Positions 1 to 13,651 of a stretch of 64,000 bases of DNA are shown here, piece by piece. The stretch comes from Enoplosus armatus (lineage: Eukaryota > Chordata > Actinopteri > Centrarchiformes > Enoplosidae), in NCBI RefSeq assembly GCF_043641665.1, contig NC_092196.1:20125192-20189191 (forward strand), written 5' to 3'. A program made the translations under genes and the position numbers. Each line of letters opens with the position of its first letter. The first letter of the stretch is position 1. The notes beneath the pieces are model-generated. The model had not been told where the DNA came from. It searched no databases and saw nothing but the letters and a program-made list of their open reading frames with translations.

Positions 1-199
1 TTAAAATTTCCCATGCACGCCAGACACACGACGTGATGAGCATTTGTGCAGAGACCATGAAGCAGAGGGTGATTTTTGAGGCGCTGCTTAAAGCTATCAC
101 TATCGGAGTGGAAAGTACACATGACAACTGGTTTGCAGGTTCCAAATGAGAAACCACCACAAACAGTGTAGGTGGGGGCGGTGGGAGAAAAAAAAAAAG

Positions 200-860
200 C
201 AGCCCGGATTGGCACCCAGTGACAGTGATAAATTTCACCAATCGTCCAGTGTGAAGATCTGTCTAATCTTAGCGGTGGCTCGCAGCGGGGTAGGACCCCA
301 TCACTCTCCCATTATTTGACAACAAAACATCCGCGGAGAGCAGTGAGCCAGGTTCAGTTAGCTACAATACACTCCCCGCATACACAAATACCCAGCGAGG
401 GGGATTATAAAGTGGCTCTGTAGCCGGCCGTTAAAGGGGCAGACCATTAAAATGCAGCCGCTACCACCTATCCCCACTCTAACCATTGAGTGGTTGAAAG
501 AGAACAAAACAAAGCCGTCTGTCAATAGCCTTTAATTTTGAATAGAGAGCAAATAAAATTCAATGCCTATAATGGCCTTCATTTTCCTCCAGACTCTTGA
601 AATTGATTCGATGGCTTAATTTGGCGCTGGCAGGTGGGATGCGATTGGCAAACATATACGGCTGCATGCGGTTCACCCCAGACGACTCAATAAACAGCAT
701 TTGCAGCAGTTTAGCAACAAAACATTTTTCCGAGTCCATGCGTCACGGCCCGTATGCATCCATCGCGGCCATGTGGTGTTCTGTTGGCAGCTACAAGCTC
801 GCCGTTTACACCCAAAATGTTATTTTGATTTCACTGACACAGAGATAATGTTTCATAACA
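200..860. promoter_or_regulatory. Candidate conserved non-coding segment
   Basis: This is unique sequence without tandem repeats or recognisable transposon parts. It has several runs that look like vertebrate enhancer sequence: TTTAATTTTG, AATAAAATTCAAT, GGCTTAATTTGG and CATTAAAATGC words set among GC-balanced sequence. The open frame over 597-848 starts at a TTG and shows no known domain, so I do not call it a gene. Conservation cannot be measured here, so the regulatory call is inference. Confidence 0.25.
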
Positions 861-938
861 CACAGTCAGTCACGAATTAGCCCATCTGTCTGTTTGAGCT
901 TCCCGGTGCTGATGGAGTCTCTCTGTGTTTGTGTTTGG

Positions 939-962
939 GTGTGTGTGTGTGTGTGTGTGTGT
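939..962. repeat. (GT)12 microsatellite
   Basis: An uninterrupted run of 12 GT units is read directly from the sequence. It follows an imperfect GT-rich lead-in from about 924. The next larger GT tract is at 6402. Confidence 0.95.
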
Positions 963-2780
963 TTGACCACAGTGGCTCAGCCCTCTCCCCACCAGGATTC
1001 TCTGACGGCTGTCAGCTCATTGAGTGACTCCTCCACAGATTGTATTTGAGCCAAAATCCTGATCCCTCGTCTCGCTGCTCCTCTCGTGCTTTGCTTTCTC
1101 ACTCCTCCCTGGCTTGTCGACATGCATATGCTGACACCTTCGCGCAGTTATATACAAGCACTCACGCACCCACGGGACGGTATGGCGTGCCACAGCTTGT
1201 GGTATTCAACAGGAGTCACTGGCGACTGTGTGGAACTGAATCTGAAAGTGAATCCTGTCCGTGTAATTCGCTCCAATCAGCCGGCTGGGATCCAGCTCCA
1301 CATCTGCAGCTCTAATGGCTCCAGTTTCTCCCAACAAACCCAACCTGTTATGCAGTCGAGTCAAAGTACTTCCTCTTTATTAAAGAACATGTTTGCTGTA
1401 GTTCAGGCTTCTTAATCCCACTTCAAGATGATTTTTCATAGATTATATTTGGGCTGCTGGTGTTTTTATTATCGAATCCAGTGAAAAGACGAAGCTATCA
1501 ATGAATTTATCCGTCTGACGAGTATATTCTGTGTAGCCAAAGCTGCTACACCAGGCGGGATGTTCAGTGTAAGAGAAGAATATGACTCTTTCATGTGTTG
1601 TTATGCACAGAGGCATAATCTATACCTGGTGTGTGTTGCGTGTTGGTGTTGAGCAATATGAAGATATACAATCACAACCACTTTTGCAATGGTAGCTTTA
1701 ACATTTTGCAAATCAACGAGTGCAACTGCTTAACGGGCAATAATGGGTTTTTTTTAACTTTGTTTTATTGGATTTGTGGTACGGTACCTTGATCTGTCAG
1801 GTATTTACAGGCCTTCCTGTCTGGTTATATGACTCACACTGCATCAATCGCTTTATCCTCCGTCTGGATGATCACAAAGGAAGCATCATTTTAGCAGTTC
1901 ACGTTGCGTGCATGCATCCATTTGATAGGTCAGTCGGTACATTGCTTTAATGCTAAAAGTCTCAGCCTTTTTTGAGGAGACCACCTTTTAAGGTGCGTCG
2001 CTAATGTCAGTCTGAACTAAGGGAATACATTTATTGTTTACCTCGGTGTCTTTTGTACAATCCTGTCAGCTTTAAAGCATCTTTCTGAGGTGGTACTCGA
2101 TGTTCCTTTTTATATTTTCTGAATTGTTGAGTGTAAAGTTACTGATAAATGGTCAAAAAGTTTTTCCTCATTGTGTTACACTTTCATGAAAACGTTCCTC
2201 AGTTATTTCCTCCTGTACGTTACTGCACTGCAGCTGCTCTGCTGTGAACAAACCTACTGGTTCATCCCTCTGTCTCCCGACTCCTTCTCTCCATCCTCTC
2301 CTTATTCCTCATCAAAGAAGAGGCGGAAAGCCTTTGCGCTGGAAGTCTTGCATTGCTGAACAATTTTGATCACAGTATGAATTTTTAAATCTGAATCCAG
2401 CAGGAAAAATGAGTTCAGTTCTGAATAAGGAATCAAAGCTTTTTTGAGTGTTTTTCGTATTCTCCTCCTTGTCAAACTATTCTTTTATTGTCTTTTTTCC
2501 CTTGTGCTCTCTCTCTCCCTAAACCTCACCCATCGCCTCCGCACAACATCTCCTAAACAAGTACAAAGAGAATGATGATGCCCAGATTGAGAACCGGTGC
2601 GATTTACATGACTGATTACAGTGTAATTTCACACTTATTTGCATGGATCTCCTCAACATCCTCGCCGAGCTAATGGATTGTTGGAGCTCTGCAGCCCCGG
2701 CCATGTAAATGAGGATGAGTAAGACGGAGCGAAAGACGCAGAGAAAGAAGACAGAAAAGAGACAGAGAGGCAGACAAAGT
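963..2780. other. Unique non-coding sequence, no gene seen
   Basis: No supported gene or known repeat was found. Overlapping open frames at 1040-1415 are short, cover the same DNA in two frames and have no domain. An octamer word ATTTGCAT lies near 2636. The segment ends in purine-rich sequence (about 2705-2775). Confidence 0.6.
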
Positions 2781-2960
2781 TCAAGTTAAAGTTCAAGGTC
2801 ATTTATCTCCGTAGACCTTTATCACGCAGTCTCGAAGGACTTTAAAGGGACAGACAAAAAAGAAAAGAAAGGAAAAGAAAGACAGGAACAAAAAAAACTG
2901 AAAAAAATCCAATTACATTCAACTAATCAGCAACCAATCACAAAACAAAATGAAACAGTG
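2781..2960. repeat. Possible retroposon tail, A-rich
   Basis: A short self-repeating lead (AAGTTCAAGTTAAAGTTCAA) is followed by a GTCATTTAT motif and then an A-rich stretch of AAAAGAAAAG-type words from about 2855. Such leads and A-rich ends are common at the 3' ends of fish LINE or SINE copies. I cannot name a family, and I see no target-site duplication. It could be ordinary low-complexity DNA. Confidence 0.3.
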
Positions 2961-5920
2961 TGTTGAAAGGACGTGGCTGCTTACCAAACCCTCTAATCAG
3001 CCTGAGAAGAAGACAGACTGACGCTTTATTAAGCTCCGGAAAGTCTGCTCAATAAAATAGCTCCACGCTTCCCTGCGAGGCCGGTTTATTTCATTAATAC
3101 ACAATAAATGATTGTTTATCTATCACCAGCGGTGAGATCAAACGTAGTCTAGTTATAGATTTACACATTACTACATTTAAACGGGTTGCACCAAACCAGC
3201 TAGCTGTCACCTAAAAGTGCTAGTAGTTGCTAATAAATATTTACACCCACTAACTTAAACTAGCTTGCTAATATATTACCAGTATATATGAATAGTTTAT
3301 GAGGTACTTTGTAATTTACATCTGACAAAATGCTCTTTAATTACGATGTAATATACTCTGTTTGTGTAAATATGCCTCAAACAAAATGTTGTGTCCGTAA
3401 TGTTAAACTAAACGAGCAAATAAGGTAAATTGGTCAGGTTGCATATTCTCACTCTAAACAGCATGAATACTGTTCATTTCTCTTTATGTTTACATAAATT
3501 ATTCACCTTACGATTTTAGTCCAATGTCAACATTTAGCGCCAGTGCAGGAAGTAGTGCGTCCTTCATATAACAAAGCACAAAGTAATGGCTACGTTTAAA
3601 AAGGATCGGCAAGTTTGAATTATATTAAACTACAGCTGGAGACGCTCCAGTGACGTCCTCTGGACACTGTTGACCACCTTTATTAGCAACCACTGTATAC
3701 ATTACTAAAGTCTTTCCTAGCTGAGACGGCCCTTAACTAAACTTAAGTAAATCACTGTCGAATTAGCTTGGAGTTGCTAAGACTTCAGCAGGACGGATTT
3801 ATGAATAACAGGTGCCACCACATTCAGGCCTTAAGCGGTGTGCAGTCTTCAAAAAGAATTAAAAAATGTCAAAGTGTGAAGCGTATAAAGATACAGACAC
3901 GATGTATAGATTGGATTTTGCGTATTATTCTGATGTTCAAGGCTGCAGAGGATCTGTGTCGCTGCTATTAGCCGTCAGATGCGTGTCACCGGGTCGACAT
4001 ATCTGACTGTAAAAATGCACTAGAGCAGTCCGGCTCTGCTCTATAAAGTGCAATATTTTATTTTTCTCTACAGATGCCATTTATAGTTTTGTCTGAGAAT
4101 TTCATCAGTGCTTTTATGAGAGGTTGGCCGTATTTGACACCGCTTTTATGAGGCCAGTTACTTTTTATGTGAAGCCTTCAGTGGAAATGTTGATGCGGTA
4201 TGATTGCTGGATTGGGAAGTTTATAGGGATCAGTGGTTCCGTCAAATATACACAGCCTCTGTTTAACGAAAAGAAATTTAACTTTCACTTTAAATACATG
4301 AATATCTAATCTAATTTCTTTAGGATTAAACTCCCACTGTGTCTTATTTTCATTACTCTGTGATTTCAGCACTTATATATCTTCTTTTAGAGGTTTTCTT
4401 TCTTCTCCAATGGTTCCTCGCAACAAGTAATTAATTTCCACTTGTTGTCATTAGTAAAAACCAGTTAAAAAAAGAATTATAGCCAAACTCCATGCAAATA
4501 GTGATTAATTGTAGCTGGCTTTAGTCCATTTGTTCTCATGGAAGCTGTACAGGGAAGCTCCCCGGGTGATTCATTTCTCCCGGTTCCAGAGATACGTAGC
4601 TCGTCTGCCTTTTCATCGCCCTTTTTGTTTCTCATTGTTTCCCTTCACTTTCATCATAAGCCGCATGCTAATGTACGGTGCGGCTAGGGTAGAGGCTGGA
4701 ATATATCATTTTCTGATTACATTCTATAAATGGATTTGTGGCTATTTGCACAGAGGAAGTGTCACGGCGACATTAGATATGAAAAGCTGACTTTCGGTGC
4801 AGGTACAGCCGCAGCAGGTTGTCAGAACGTCCGTCTGCTCTGCAGCAGCTCTCCGTTCTGACGGCGAACGCTGCTTAGGGAATTACCGGCCGTCAAGGGG
4901 AAGCTCTATTAGAATATCTGTGATGGATCCCAGAGTGAGAGTTGACGTGGAGGCTTTTTTTTTCCAAGTGATTTTTTTTTGGGTACCTTATGCATAAATG
5001 GTGCAATTCATCCTGCTACTTAAGCCCTTCGCAGAGGTGCTTAAGTCTTCTCTCACACACAATTTCCTCCCCGCTCATTCTGACATTGAACTGAAGTGCA
5101 AAGCCGTGCTGCTCCCAGTGAGTTGCACACTCAGAATGGTCATTTGCAGTATTTGAAGGATCAGTCCAATACACTTTCTGACCCATATTTATCTAATCTG
5201 AGATATTACAGTTAAAATAATATTTAGTTTTCAAAAGTATTTGATTCATTTGGTTGTAATTTTGTAAATATGTATTTAAAAATATACAAATTATATACAA
5301 ATATCAGCAAGTAAAACTACCTCAGACTAACAGATGTGTGTAGCTTCGAGTTGTTGTGCAATTAAAATAAGGTGCAGCGTACTGGAAACCAGTCCTCCCC
5401 AGTTCAGAGTTGGTATGAGGAACTTTTAATGCTAACATCACATATTTTTTTTCATGTATTTACGGATTCATAACAAAACTAAAGAGACAATAAAAGAGTG
5501 AAGCAGAAGAAATGTATTAATTTCACCTCATTTGTTTGTCTGCTTTTTGTTTTTTAAAAACATTTAGTTTAAATATTTTTTAAGCCACGTCAAGTACAAG
5601 CTGTTACATTACTAACATTTAACATTTAATCTCAAGTACTACATAAAAGGTGGAGGTGTGCACAGTAGTGAATCGGGACATTTGAGGAAGGAGGACCACG
5701 GCCCTGAAGGACGATGTAATATTAAGGAAATACGCTGCAAACTCGAGATATAACTCTGTAAATCAGAAACTGTCCTTTGGGGCTTCCATAAAGGAGGTCT
5801 TTACAATGCTCACCACTGTCAGTTAGAATCAACTCAATAAGTAGAAAAACTAACAACCCTTTTTGTTATCAGTGACCAGAGGGAGTTGAACAAACCCCCC
5901 CTTCGACACTTTTTAAAATC
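2961..5920. other. AT-rich non-coding sequence, no gene seen
   Basis: This is AT-rich, especially at 3100-3600 and 5180-5640, with words such as GCTAGCT and TAATAAATATT. Part of 3100-3720 could be an old non-autonomous DNA transposon, but I see no clear terminal repeats. There is a 9-bp inverted repeat (GTCAGAACG at 4821 and CGTTCTGAC at 4854), which is within chance for this length. No open frame here has a recognisable domain. Confidence 0.5.
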
Positions 5921-6217
5921 TTGTTGTGCTTGCTGAATCACCTCCAGGTCCAACCCGCTGTACTGCTGCTCCAACGCCTCTCCACCACTCACCGTACTGT
6001 ACTCTTTATCTCTCCCTCTTTGTCTTCCTCTCTCTGTGAGTCTTCCTCCCTCCTCCTCACCACGGTGGGGCTCTGCCAGGGGCTTGTGATCGGATTTAGC
6101 GGCGCGTTCTCACTCCGTCTCCCAGAGATGAGTGACAGATGGTGGCCATTAGTGTATATTCCATGCATCTGTTGCAAGGCGCTAATTTATCTCATTAGGG
6201 GGAACGTGTGTGTGTGG

Positions 6218-6258
6218 AGCGGGGAGGGGGGGGGGGGCGGGGGTGGGGGTGTGTAGGA
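6218..6258 (+). repeat. G-rich tract with quadruplex potential
   Basis: Runs of four or more G are separated by single A, C or T bases, so at least four G-runs lie close together on the plus strand. This satisfies the usual G-quadruplex pattern. It is read directly; folding is inference. Confidence 0.8.
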
Positions 6259-6397
6259 GCGGGATGGAGCATTTTATTATGAGTGTAAAACACAAGGAAA
6301 GATGCACCGAGCTGGCTGATACAGAGGGAGAGGAAGGGGGCGGAGCTTCAAAGCCATGAGGTCATGGAGTACAAACACGAGTTCTCAAGATTCCTCT

Positions 6398-6401
<4 letters not shown>

Positions 6402-6459
<58 letters not shown>
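6402..6459. repeat. (GT)29 microsatellite
   Basis: An uninterrupted GT run of about 58 bp with a GT-rich tail to about 6480. Alternating purine/pyrimidine DNA of this length can adopt Z-form. Open frames across it encode only Cys-Val repeats and are artefacts. Confidence 0.95.
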
Positions 6460-6461
<2 letters not shown>

Positions 6462-6627
6462 GTATGAGTGTGTGTTTGTGTTTTAGGGGTCAGTCTGTGG
6501 AGCGAACCAGACAAACCCACTCACATATGTGCACCCCACCCACAGACACACACTTACATAAGCAGCCACGCCCCCCCCCCACACACACCTCTGTCCTACT
6601 GCGTATTCACATTAAGAAAGGCAGGCA

Positions 6628-6639
6628 GTGCACGTGCAC
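6628..6639. promoter_or_regulatory. 12-bp perfect palindrome with E-box core
   Basis: GTGCACGTGCAC equals its own reverse complement and has CACGTG (a canonical E-box for bHLH-type factors) at 6631-6636. It lies in a GTGC-rich patch, so it may be a by-product of alternating purine/pyrimidine sequence. Function is inference. Confidence 0.35.
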
Positions 6640-6701
6640 GTGCTCGTGCCTGATTACTGCCCCACAGAGCTGCTCTTCTTCTCTGTATTCTGTATAAAGG
6701 C

Positions 6702-6754
6702 TGTGTGTGTGTGTGTGTGTGTTTGTGGGGGGGGGGGGGGGGGGGGGGGGGGGG
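6702..6754. repeat. (TG)n followed by a 28-base G run
   Basis: A TG run (6702-6722) is followed almost directly by 28 consecutive G (6727-6754). G homopolymers of this length are rare and prone to copy-number and sequencing error, so the exact length should not be trusted. Confidence 0.9.
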
Positions 6755-7067
6755 TCGACAAACCATTAGTAAGTCTGCTGCCGTTCTGTTGTTTGTAGTT
6801 TTTTCTAAGGATAATATTATATATGCATTCTGCCATCGCCACGGGAAACACTTGTTTCTGATTGGCTGGACTAACCTGTGCACTTGAAATTGTGGGAAAC
6901 CATAGCAACAATATTTGTACTTGTACCTCTGCGAAGTAATAACCCCGGAGCGAAACGACTCTAACTCCAAGTTTAACTGACCACAAACTGACTTTGTGGC
7001 ATTCTTCGGCGCAGCCTCGTCCGTTATTTCTGCATGTCAGGAAACTTTGTTGTGTGTTGTTGCTTTT

Positions 7068-7290
7068 TCTGGCCACTGGGGGCATCAGAAACAAGCTGAA
7101 AACACAATATCTGACGCATCACCACCTTACAAAGTGAATGTGGTGAATCCAGCAGACACAGAACGACATCGGCATCCCTCTGGAGTTGTCTCTCTCTGTT
7201 AGCTCTGGTTTGGTCTCCATTAACTCCTGAGAAAACTATCTGGCTCCTTGGCTGCTAGATGTCCCACTCTCTTCACTACTAGTGCGCCTG
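7068..7290 (+). repeat. Dispersed teleost repeat, copy 1
   Basis: This segment shares ordered words with 12372-12742: a CCAGCAGACRCAGA block (7148 here, 12385 there), then CTGCTAGATG (about 7252), then GTGCGCCTGCTGCTG. It also resembles a repeat I know from many percomorph genomes. The right-hand end seen in copies 2 and 3 (ATTGATTAGTGGAGCTT) is missing, so this copy is truncated. Class and name are not certain. Confidence 0.6.
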
Positions 7291-9006
7291 CTGCTGCCTA
7301 TGTCTTTTTTACTATTCCTTTTAATTCAGGTACTGATGACAGCCCCGTATTTGATTTAATGACAGTAACATTGCTATAATGAAACCAAACCTGTGTCCCA
7401 AGTCTGCCACGTGAGACATTCTGCTCTGATTAAAAAACTAGTGCGCTAAAAAGGTGAGACATGCATTATTTTGACATTAATACTCATTACCACATGAGTT
7501 TTTGTCACTATTGTAATTAAACAAAGGAGAAAAAAAAGGAAATGTACTGAGACGATTGGCAGCCTCCTCCGCATTTTACATTGTGGAAGCGTTACAGAAG
7601 CGAGCCTAAAGTTTTCTATACAAGATTTTAGTTCAGAAAACACCAGCTGAGAATCAATTTTAGCCCAACAGCTGGAAACTGGGCCAGTCTGTGAACTGTG
7701 GAGGCTTTTTCGAGACGATTGCCAAAATGAGCAGTGCTGTATTTTAAAGTTGACTTAGAATGAAAGAGCTACAAGTTCAGATTCTCCGGCGTGGACAGAG
7801 TGGAGGAGCAGTAAAAGGCTAACAGAAAAAAATTGCATATAGTGTAATAGTTTATCTTTATTAGATGAAGTAAGACGGTTTATAGGAAATGTGGTCTGAG
7901 GAAAAAGAAAACACTCACAATACTACCAACATGAGTTAGAGGCTCCCAATCATTGCCGCCACGGTCTCATTTGTTTGCAGTAATTATACCTACAGTAGGT
8001 AGCCTAATTACTTCAACAATAACACGCTGATGATTAGGAAAGTAAAAATGTCGCCTCCACAGCCAGACCAGCCAAAGGTGGCACATCATTTATCCTCCTT
8101 ATGGGCTTAAAGTGCAGTAGTGAGCATGTTTAAATTTCGGTCCAAAGTGTTAACTAAAGTGGATTAGAGAGGCCTGTACTCTGCTCACAAACTCCTTAAT
8201 ACCTCCAAAAGATTGTTTCAGCACATATTCATGAATAAAGAGCAAGTTTAAGGAGATTTGGCATCAGGGCTCTTATTGACCCGTCTTCTGTGTACGGTTT
8301 TGTGGGGCTATCTGGGAGCCCAGGGGAAGGATTTAGCCTGCCCAGGAAAAATCTAATATTTCTCCACATTAAAGTTAAATAAAAGCCACCTGGCAGCCCC
8401 CGTGTGTGTGTGTGCGGTGGGGAGATGATACAGTGGTGACCTACAGCCATTCACCGGAGCCCGAGTTAAACACTCTGGTTTGGCCTCCTGCTATCTGCTC
8501 CGGGTGCCACAAGAGGTGACACATTCTCATAAGCAGGCGGGAGGCCACAGTGGGTGTTGATATGCTGTCGATTGATGTGTGTGTCTGAGTGGGTGTGTGT
8601 CTGTTTATGTCTGTGTGCCTCAGAAATGCATCTGGCTGTGTGCATGAGGTGAAGCTGGGTGAGCTGTTCCTGCAGTTGCATGTTATATTTAGGCTACAGG
8701 CTCTGAATATAGTGTAAGAAGACACGGCGGCATTATGTCACGCATGGAAAGCTGAATTTTAGGTGAATTATGTTATTTTGTTTGATTTAGGATTCAAGTA
8801 ATGTGCTTTTTTTAATATTTTGTGCTGAGTGCTTCTCAGGTAAAATTGAATTAAAAGAAAATCCAGAACAGGAAATTACAGGTTTTAAAAATACTCTTTG
8901 CAGCTGTTTATTGTTGTTTATATCTTACACTTGCTTTCCATTTTTCTCCTCACTTTTCTGAGCATTTCCCTAACTGAGGACCAGGAGCTGCCATTTGCAT
9001 GTTAGC
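7291..9006. other. Unique non-coding sequence, no gene seen
   Basis: No supported gene. Small GT-type patches occur at about 8402-8414 and 8576-8608. An octamer word ATTTGCAT lies near 8993, just left of the inverted repeat at 9007. The open frames in this part are short and sit over those simple patches. Confidence 0.6.
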
Positions 9007-9039
9007 ATGGTACCAGCTCCACTTATAAGCTGGTACCAT
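9007..9039. other. 12-bp perfect inverted repeat with 9-nt loop
   Basis: ATGGTACCAGCT (9007-9018) is matched exactly by AGCTGGTACCAT (9028-9039), separated by nine bases. A perfect 12-bp stem with a short loop is expected well under once in 64 kb by chance. Each arm also holds the palindrome GGTACC. I do not recognise it as a microRNA or a transposon end. Confidence 0.85.
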
Positions 9040-12000
9040 TCACACAAAGGAGGTGGCTGATTTCCACTCCTTGACTATCAATCTCCAGCTGATCATAAGT
9101 GTTTCCAATCTGAGTCCAACTGGCGTCGTGGGGAGCTGAGGCTTTAAGTGGAGATGGACCTAACACATGCAGCCTGCTTCAGTATGGATACTGTGTACCT
9201 GTAATCCTCTGGCCGCAGTCACCGAACACTCCCACCAGCAATGTGTGCAGCCCTCACTGCACTGCCAGCATTTGGAGTTTGATCCGTCTCATTTAACAAA
9301 TCAAAGAGCTTGTGTTTCTCTGTGACTATTGGTTAAAAAGTTTGTAAAAAGATGCATATCTGGCTTTTGATCTAGAAAGGTGTTATCTACATAAACTGCG
9401 CTCACTCACGAAGTATATCCCGTTGAGGATTTCAAGGACCAGCTGCTACATAACATAATGATAAATAATAAAATGGAGCGGGACGCAGAGAGGTTTCATC
9501 GAAATCTCAAAGAGAAGTCAGCGAGAGTTTGAACAGAGGATATAATCTCAATTTGATTTAGTTCTGTCGATCTTCTCTAGCAGGTTGCTTCTTCTCGTGT
9601 GTCATGAGTGACATTATCAAGAGATTTCATCATTTCCTGTGTAAGTAGCTCATTTGGGAAAATAAGTGAAAAGTTGTCACAAAGCAAAGAGGAAATAATG
9701 CACCACACTGGCCTCGTTAAATCAAACTTAACACCTTTTGGGATAAAAACTGAGATTTTATTGCAGGTTTTGGGGGAGTTTTATTGCAGAATAGCGGGAT
9801 CTTTATCTCACTTTATGCTGCCATGGCTGCCGTGGAAAGCGTTTTGTTCGTATCTCTGTGTACTTGTCTCCGTCTGCAGTCACATGTCTCTGTGAAGCCG
9901 CTGTATTGTATGTTCCCCGCTGCCTGCAGCCATGCTGGATGAAAGCGGCCTCGGTAGCGGCTGAGGCTCAGATGCAGGCAGCCTGCAGTGAATCGGTGAG
10001 CAGCGACTTGTCTTTATGGGGGCCAGGTCACCGGGAGGTCTGCTTTCATGAAGGTGACAGATGTACAGGGAGATGCACCGTGTGTGTGTGTGTGGAGGAG
10101 ATCCTCTTTTCGGATTTGTGCATTGATCAAATTAGACCCTCCCTTCGATGAGAGTGTTCATTTAAATGTCAACACTCATATTAGCAGGTCTCCTGTGAAA
10201 TATGGGGGATTGGGCGGAATCATTTAGATGTCAGCCTTCGTTTTATATCTTCACTTTAGTGACGAATGGCACCAGTTTGTGTCTACTGAGCAGATTCGAG
10301 GGGAAGGTCTCATCATGTCAAGTCAATATTCAAATCAGAGAGATGCTGGGGATGTTTTGAAGAGAGGAAGGAGAAGACCACCGCTGTGAGTTTTTGAAGA
10401 CTTTTAAACTGCAATATTCAATATCCTTCTGTCCTTTATCTGTTCAACATGTAGCAGACAAATACGCACATGCTGAAGGAGGAACCAACGTATGGCTGGT
10501 TGCTGTGAGACAAAGCAGCAAGCGGGAAGCTGCTTTGTCCCAGATTCATTACATGTCAAAGTATTTAAATACAGCTTGTATGTTTTCCAGATGATGTGAT
10601 GTTAAATGATCGATCTGATATTAAATCAGAGTCATAGTAAGAGGGTGTTACAGTACACCGTGCAGAGCACTTCTCCACTGAGTTACTTCTACACTTCTTG
10701 TCTGAACTTTTTTTTACCGAGCCCAGAGCAAATGTACATCACAGCTGCATCCCAGCTAGAGTCAGGCTGACAACCTGAATAATTCACTCTGCTCTAGCAA
10801 CTTGTTTTGAAAATAACTGAAAGAAAGAAAAAGTCTTTGCTGCCTCCTCTCTTTTTATTTCATTATAAATCACTTCTTTTTTTTTTTCTCGCTTCTTTCT
10901 CAGGCTCCGGTTTGACGCTAACAAAGCTAAAGTAGCTAGGATATACCCCTCTGAGAGACAGTCAGCCAGACAGGCACCTGTGTGCTTGTCAGCCTCCCTT
11001 TGTGTCAGCCTCCTAATTGGGAACAATTAGCCCAAAGGTTGTTTTACATGGCAGAACATGATAGACTTCAGTTATTCCATTGTTCCTGTTTTCTGAATGG
11101 CGCTATCTGAATGAAGCTCTGATTGGAATTGTCTTTCGCGACGAGGCACGGTGGCGTGTCAGCCTGTCAAAAAGACACTTCCTGAAAGCTCCCTGAAAAT
11201 AGGCGGCGGAGTCGGGGAGGTCATTGTCATCAAACGAGCAGGCGTGCGGTTTTACTGCATGTATCTCATGATCGGGCCGGGTTGGGTGCTGCGGGGGCGG
11301 CGGCGGCAACAACAAGCCTCTCATTTCTATCAGCATTTGTACCGAGAAAATAAGAGGCTGTCATCCAAGAACAGTACAACCATGCGTGTGTACGATATGA
11401 TCAGTTATGGTGATAATAAGTCATGATGGATTCTCATAATGACTCCACTGGCTTCGCCGCCACGCACACATCATCACCTTTCCCTTCCACGCTCATTTGT
11501 GGACACGCCGAGGCCAGCTCGGCCTGCTGGTTGCCAAATGGAGCTAACCCGAAGCCAGCCAGCGCTGAGTCTCCTGTCTCCCGTGGCTCTGGAGGGGAAG
11601 CCATCTTCTGAGGCCAAGGCAACGTCTCCTCGACAGATCCCTCTCCTCTGTCACTCTGCAGGCGCAGGGTTGTTTGTGTCAGAGTGTGTTCGTCTTCCTC
11701 TATGTCTGCAGCGGCTCAATGCTGGCCTTTTATTACAAGTCGGATCCGAGCCGCTCGACGTGGGCCACACCTAATATGATATGCAAGAGAAATGCAGCGT
11801 TGTGGATTCAATGTTTCTCGTCAGAATCAGTGAAATAGTTAGTGGATTAAGTCATTTCTCGACAGAATATTCCAGCCTTTTCCTGTTTTATGTCATTGTA
11901 AACTGAAATGTTTGGAGTTCTGGAGAATTGGTCAGACAAAGCTGGTGATTTGAAGACGTCACCTTGGACTAAGGACACATTTTATAGACTAATTCAACTG

Positions 12001-12371
12001 AATTATCAATTAATAGTTAACAAAACAAAAAGCTAGTTGCAGGTCCGGTTAGATTAATACTGCAGCAGGTTGTAGATGGGAAGCTCTTAGTTTAAGATGA
12101 GATAAAGTGATCCACTCGGTCTTCAACCTCTGCCCTTTTGCATGTAAAGCAGTCCACTTCACCACTGATAGCCTCTTCACTCTGGATAAATACTGTGTTC
12201 CTTGACTAGCAATCAAATCTGGACCACGGCAGCAAGAGTGCCAAATCTTAAAAACTAGAGCACCAAGTCGATGTAGTTTCTATGCATGAAAATGTATCAG
12301 CAGTAGCAGAAAGAGAGAAAGAGCAGGAGAACCCAACAACCCGGACATATTTTCACCTTTAACGTTTGTTA
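9040..12371. other. Unique non-coding sequence, no gene seen
   Basis: I found no gene with a known domain. 9890-10015 has a pyrimidine/CTGCAG stretch followed by GGTGAGC, but the enclosed sequence has stops and no convincing coding frame. 10860-10890 is T-rich. 11100-11780 is GC-richer with several overlapping short frames on both strands, which is typical of chance. Confidence 0.55.
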
Positions 12372-12742
12372 TGAACTGTTGCCATCCAGCAGACGCAGAG
12401 CATCGTTATCATCCCATCGGAGTCACGTTTGTGTCCACCTGTTGTCTGAAATTCACTTGGTCTTCACCGGCTCTCTTTAGCCGCTAGATGTTAGCTGTGT
12501 CTGCCTGCTGTTTGGCAGGTAGTGTACAGTACCAGAGCTCATATGTTGGAAACAGCTCCCTGCTGGTGCTGAGAGCGGTGAGGCCCAACCAGACTGTACA
12601 ACTGTACAACTAAAAGTATGAGCTAGAAGAGGCTAAAAAACTTGGTTGGAGTTGGAGATAATTCTCTGTTGGTTTGTCTTTGCGAGGAAGTAGTGCTTTG
12701 ATTCATTGTTAATATAAAACTATTGATTAGTGGAGCTTCAAT
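12372..12742 (+). repeat. Dispersed teleost repeat, copy 2
   Basis: This is the most complete of the three copies. It has the CCAGCAGACGCAGAG block (12385), CCGCTAGATG (about 12481), CTAGAAGAGGCTAAAAAAC (12621) and the end ATTGATTAGTGGAGCTTCAA (about 12722-12741). The last two blocks recur at 40583 and 40672. The end sequence is what I remember from a common percomorph repeat; the order of the class (SINE-like or DNA element) is unclear. Confidence 0.7.
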
Positions 12743-13515
<773 letters not shown>

Positions 13516-13651
13516 AGCGGGTGCAGCTTGCAGCTCAGTGTGTTTATATATTCCTGCTCTCAGTGTGCGTCCGGCACTGCGGCACTGCGCCCGGCTTCAC
13601 CTGAGGCCAAGGAATGTCCTCTCTTCCTCCTCCTCCTCTTCCTCCTCCCAG

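Noticed and set aside
4821..4862. 9-bp inverted repeat GTCAGAACG/CGTTCTGAC as a functional hairpin
   Set aside because: With a 24-base loop, several such matches are expected by chance in 64 kb.
7071..7084. CTCF-like CCACTGGGGGCAT
   Set aside because: It is one base short of the consensus spacing and lies inside the dispersed repeat copy 1.
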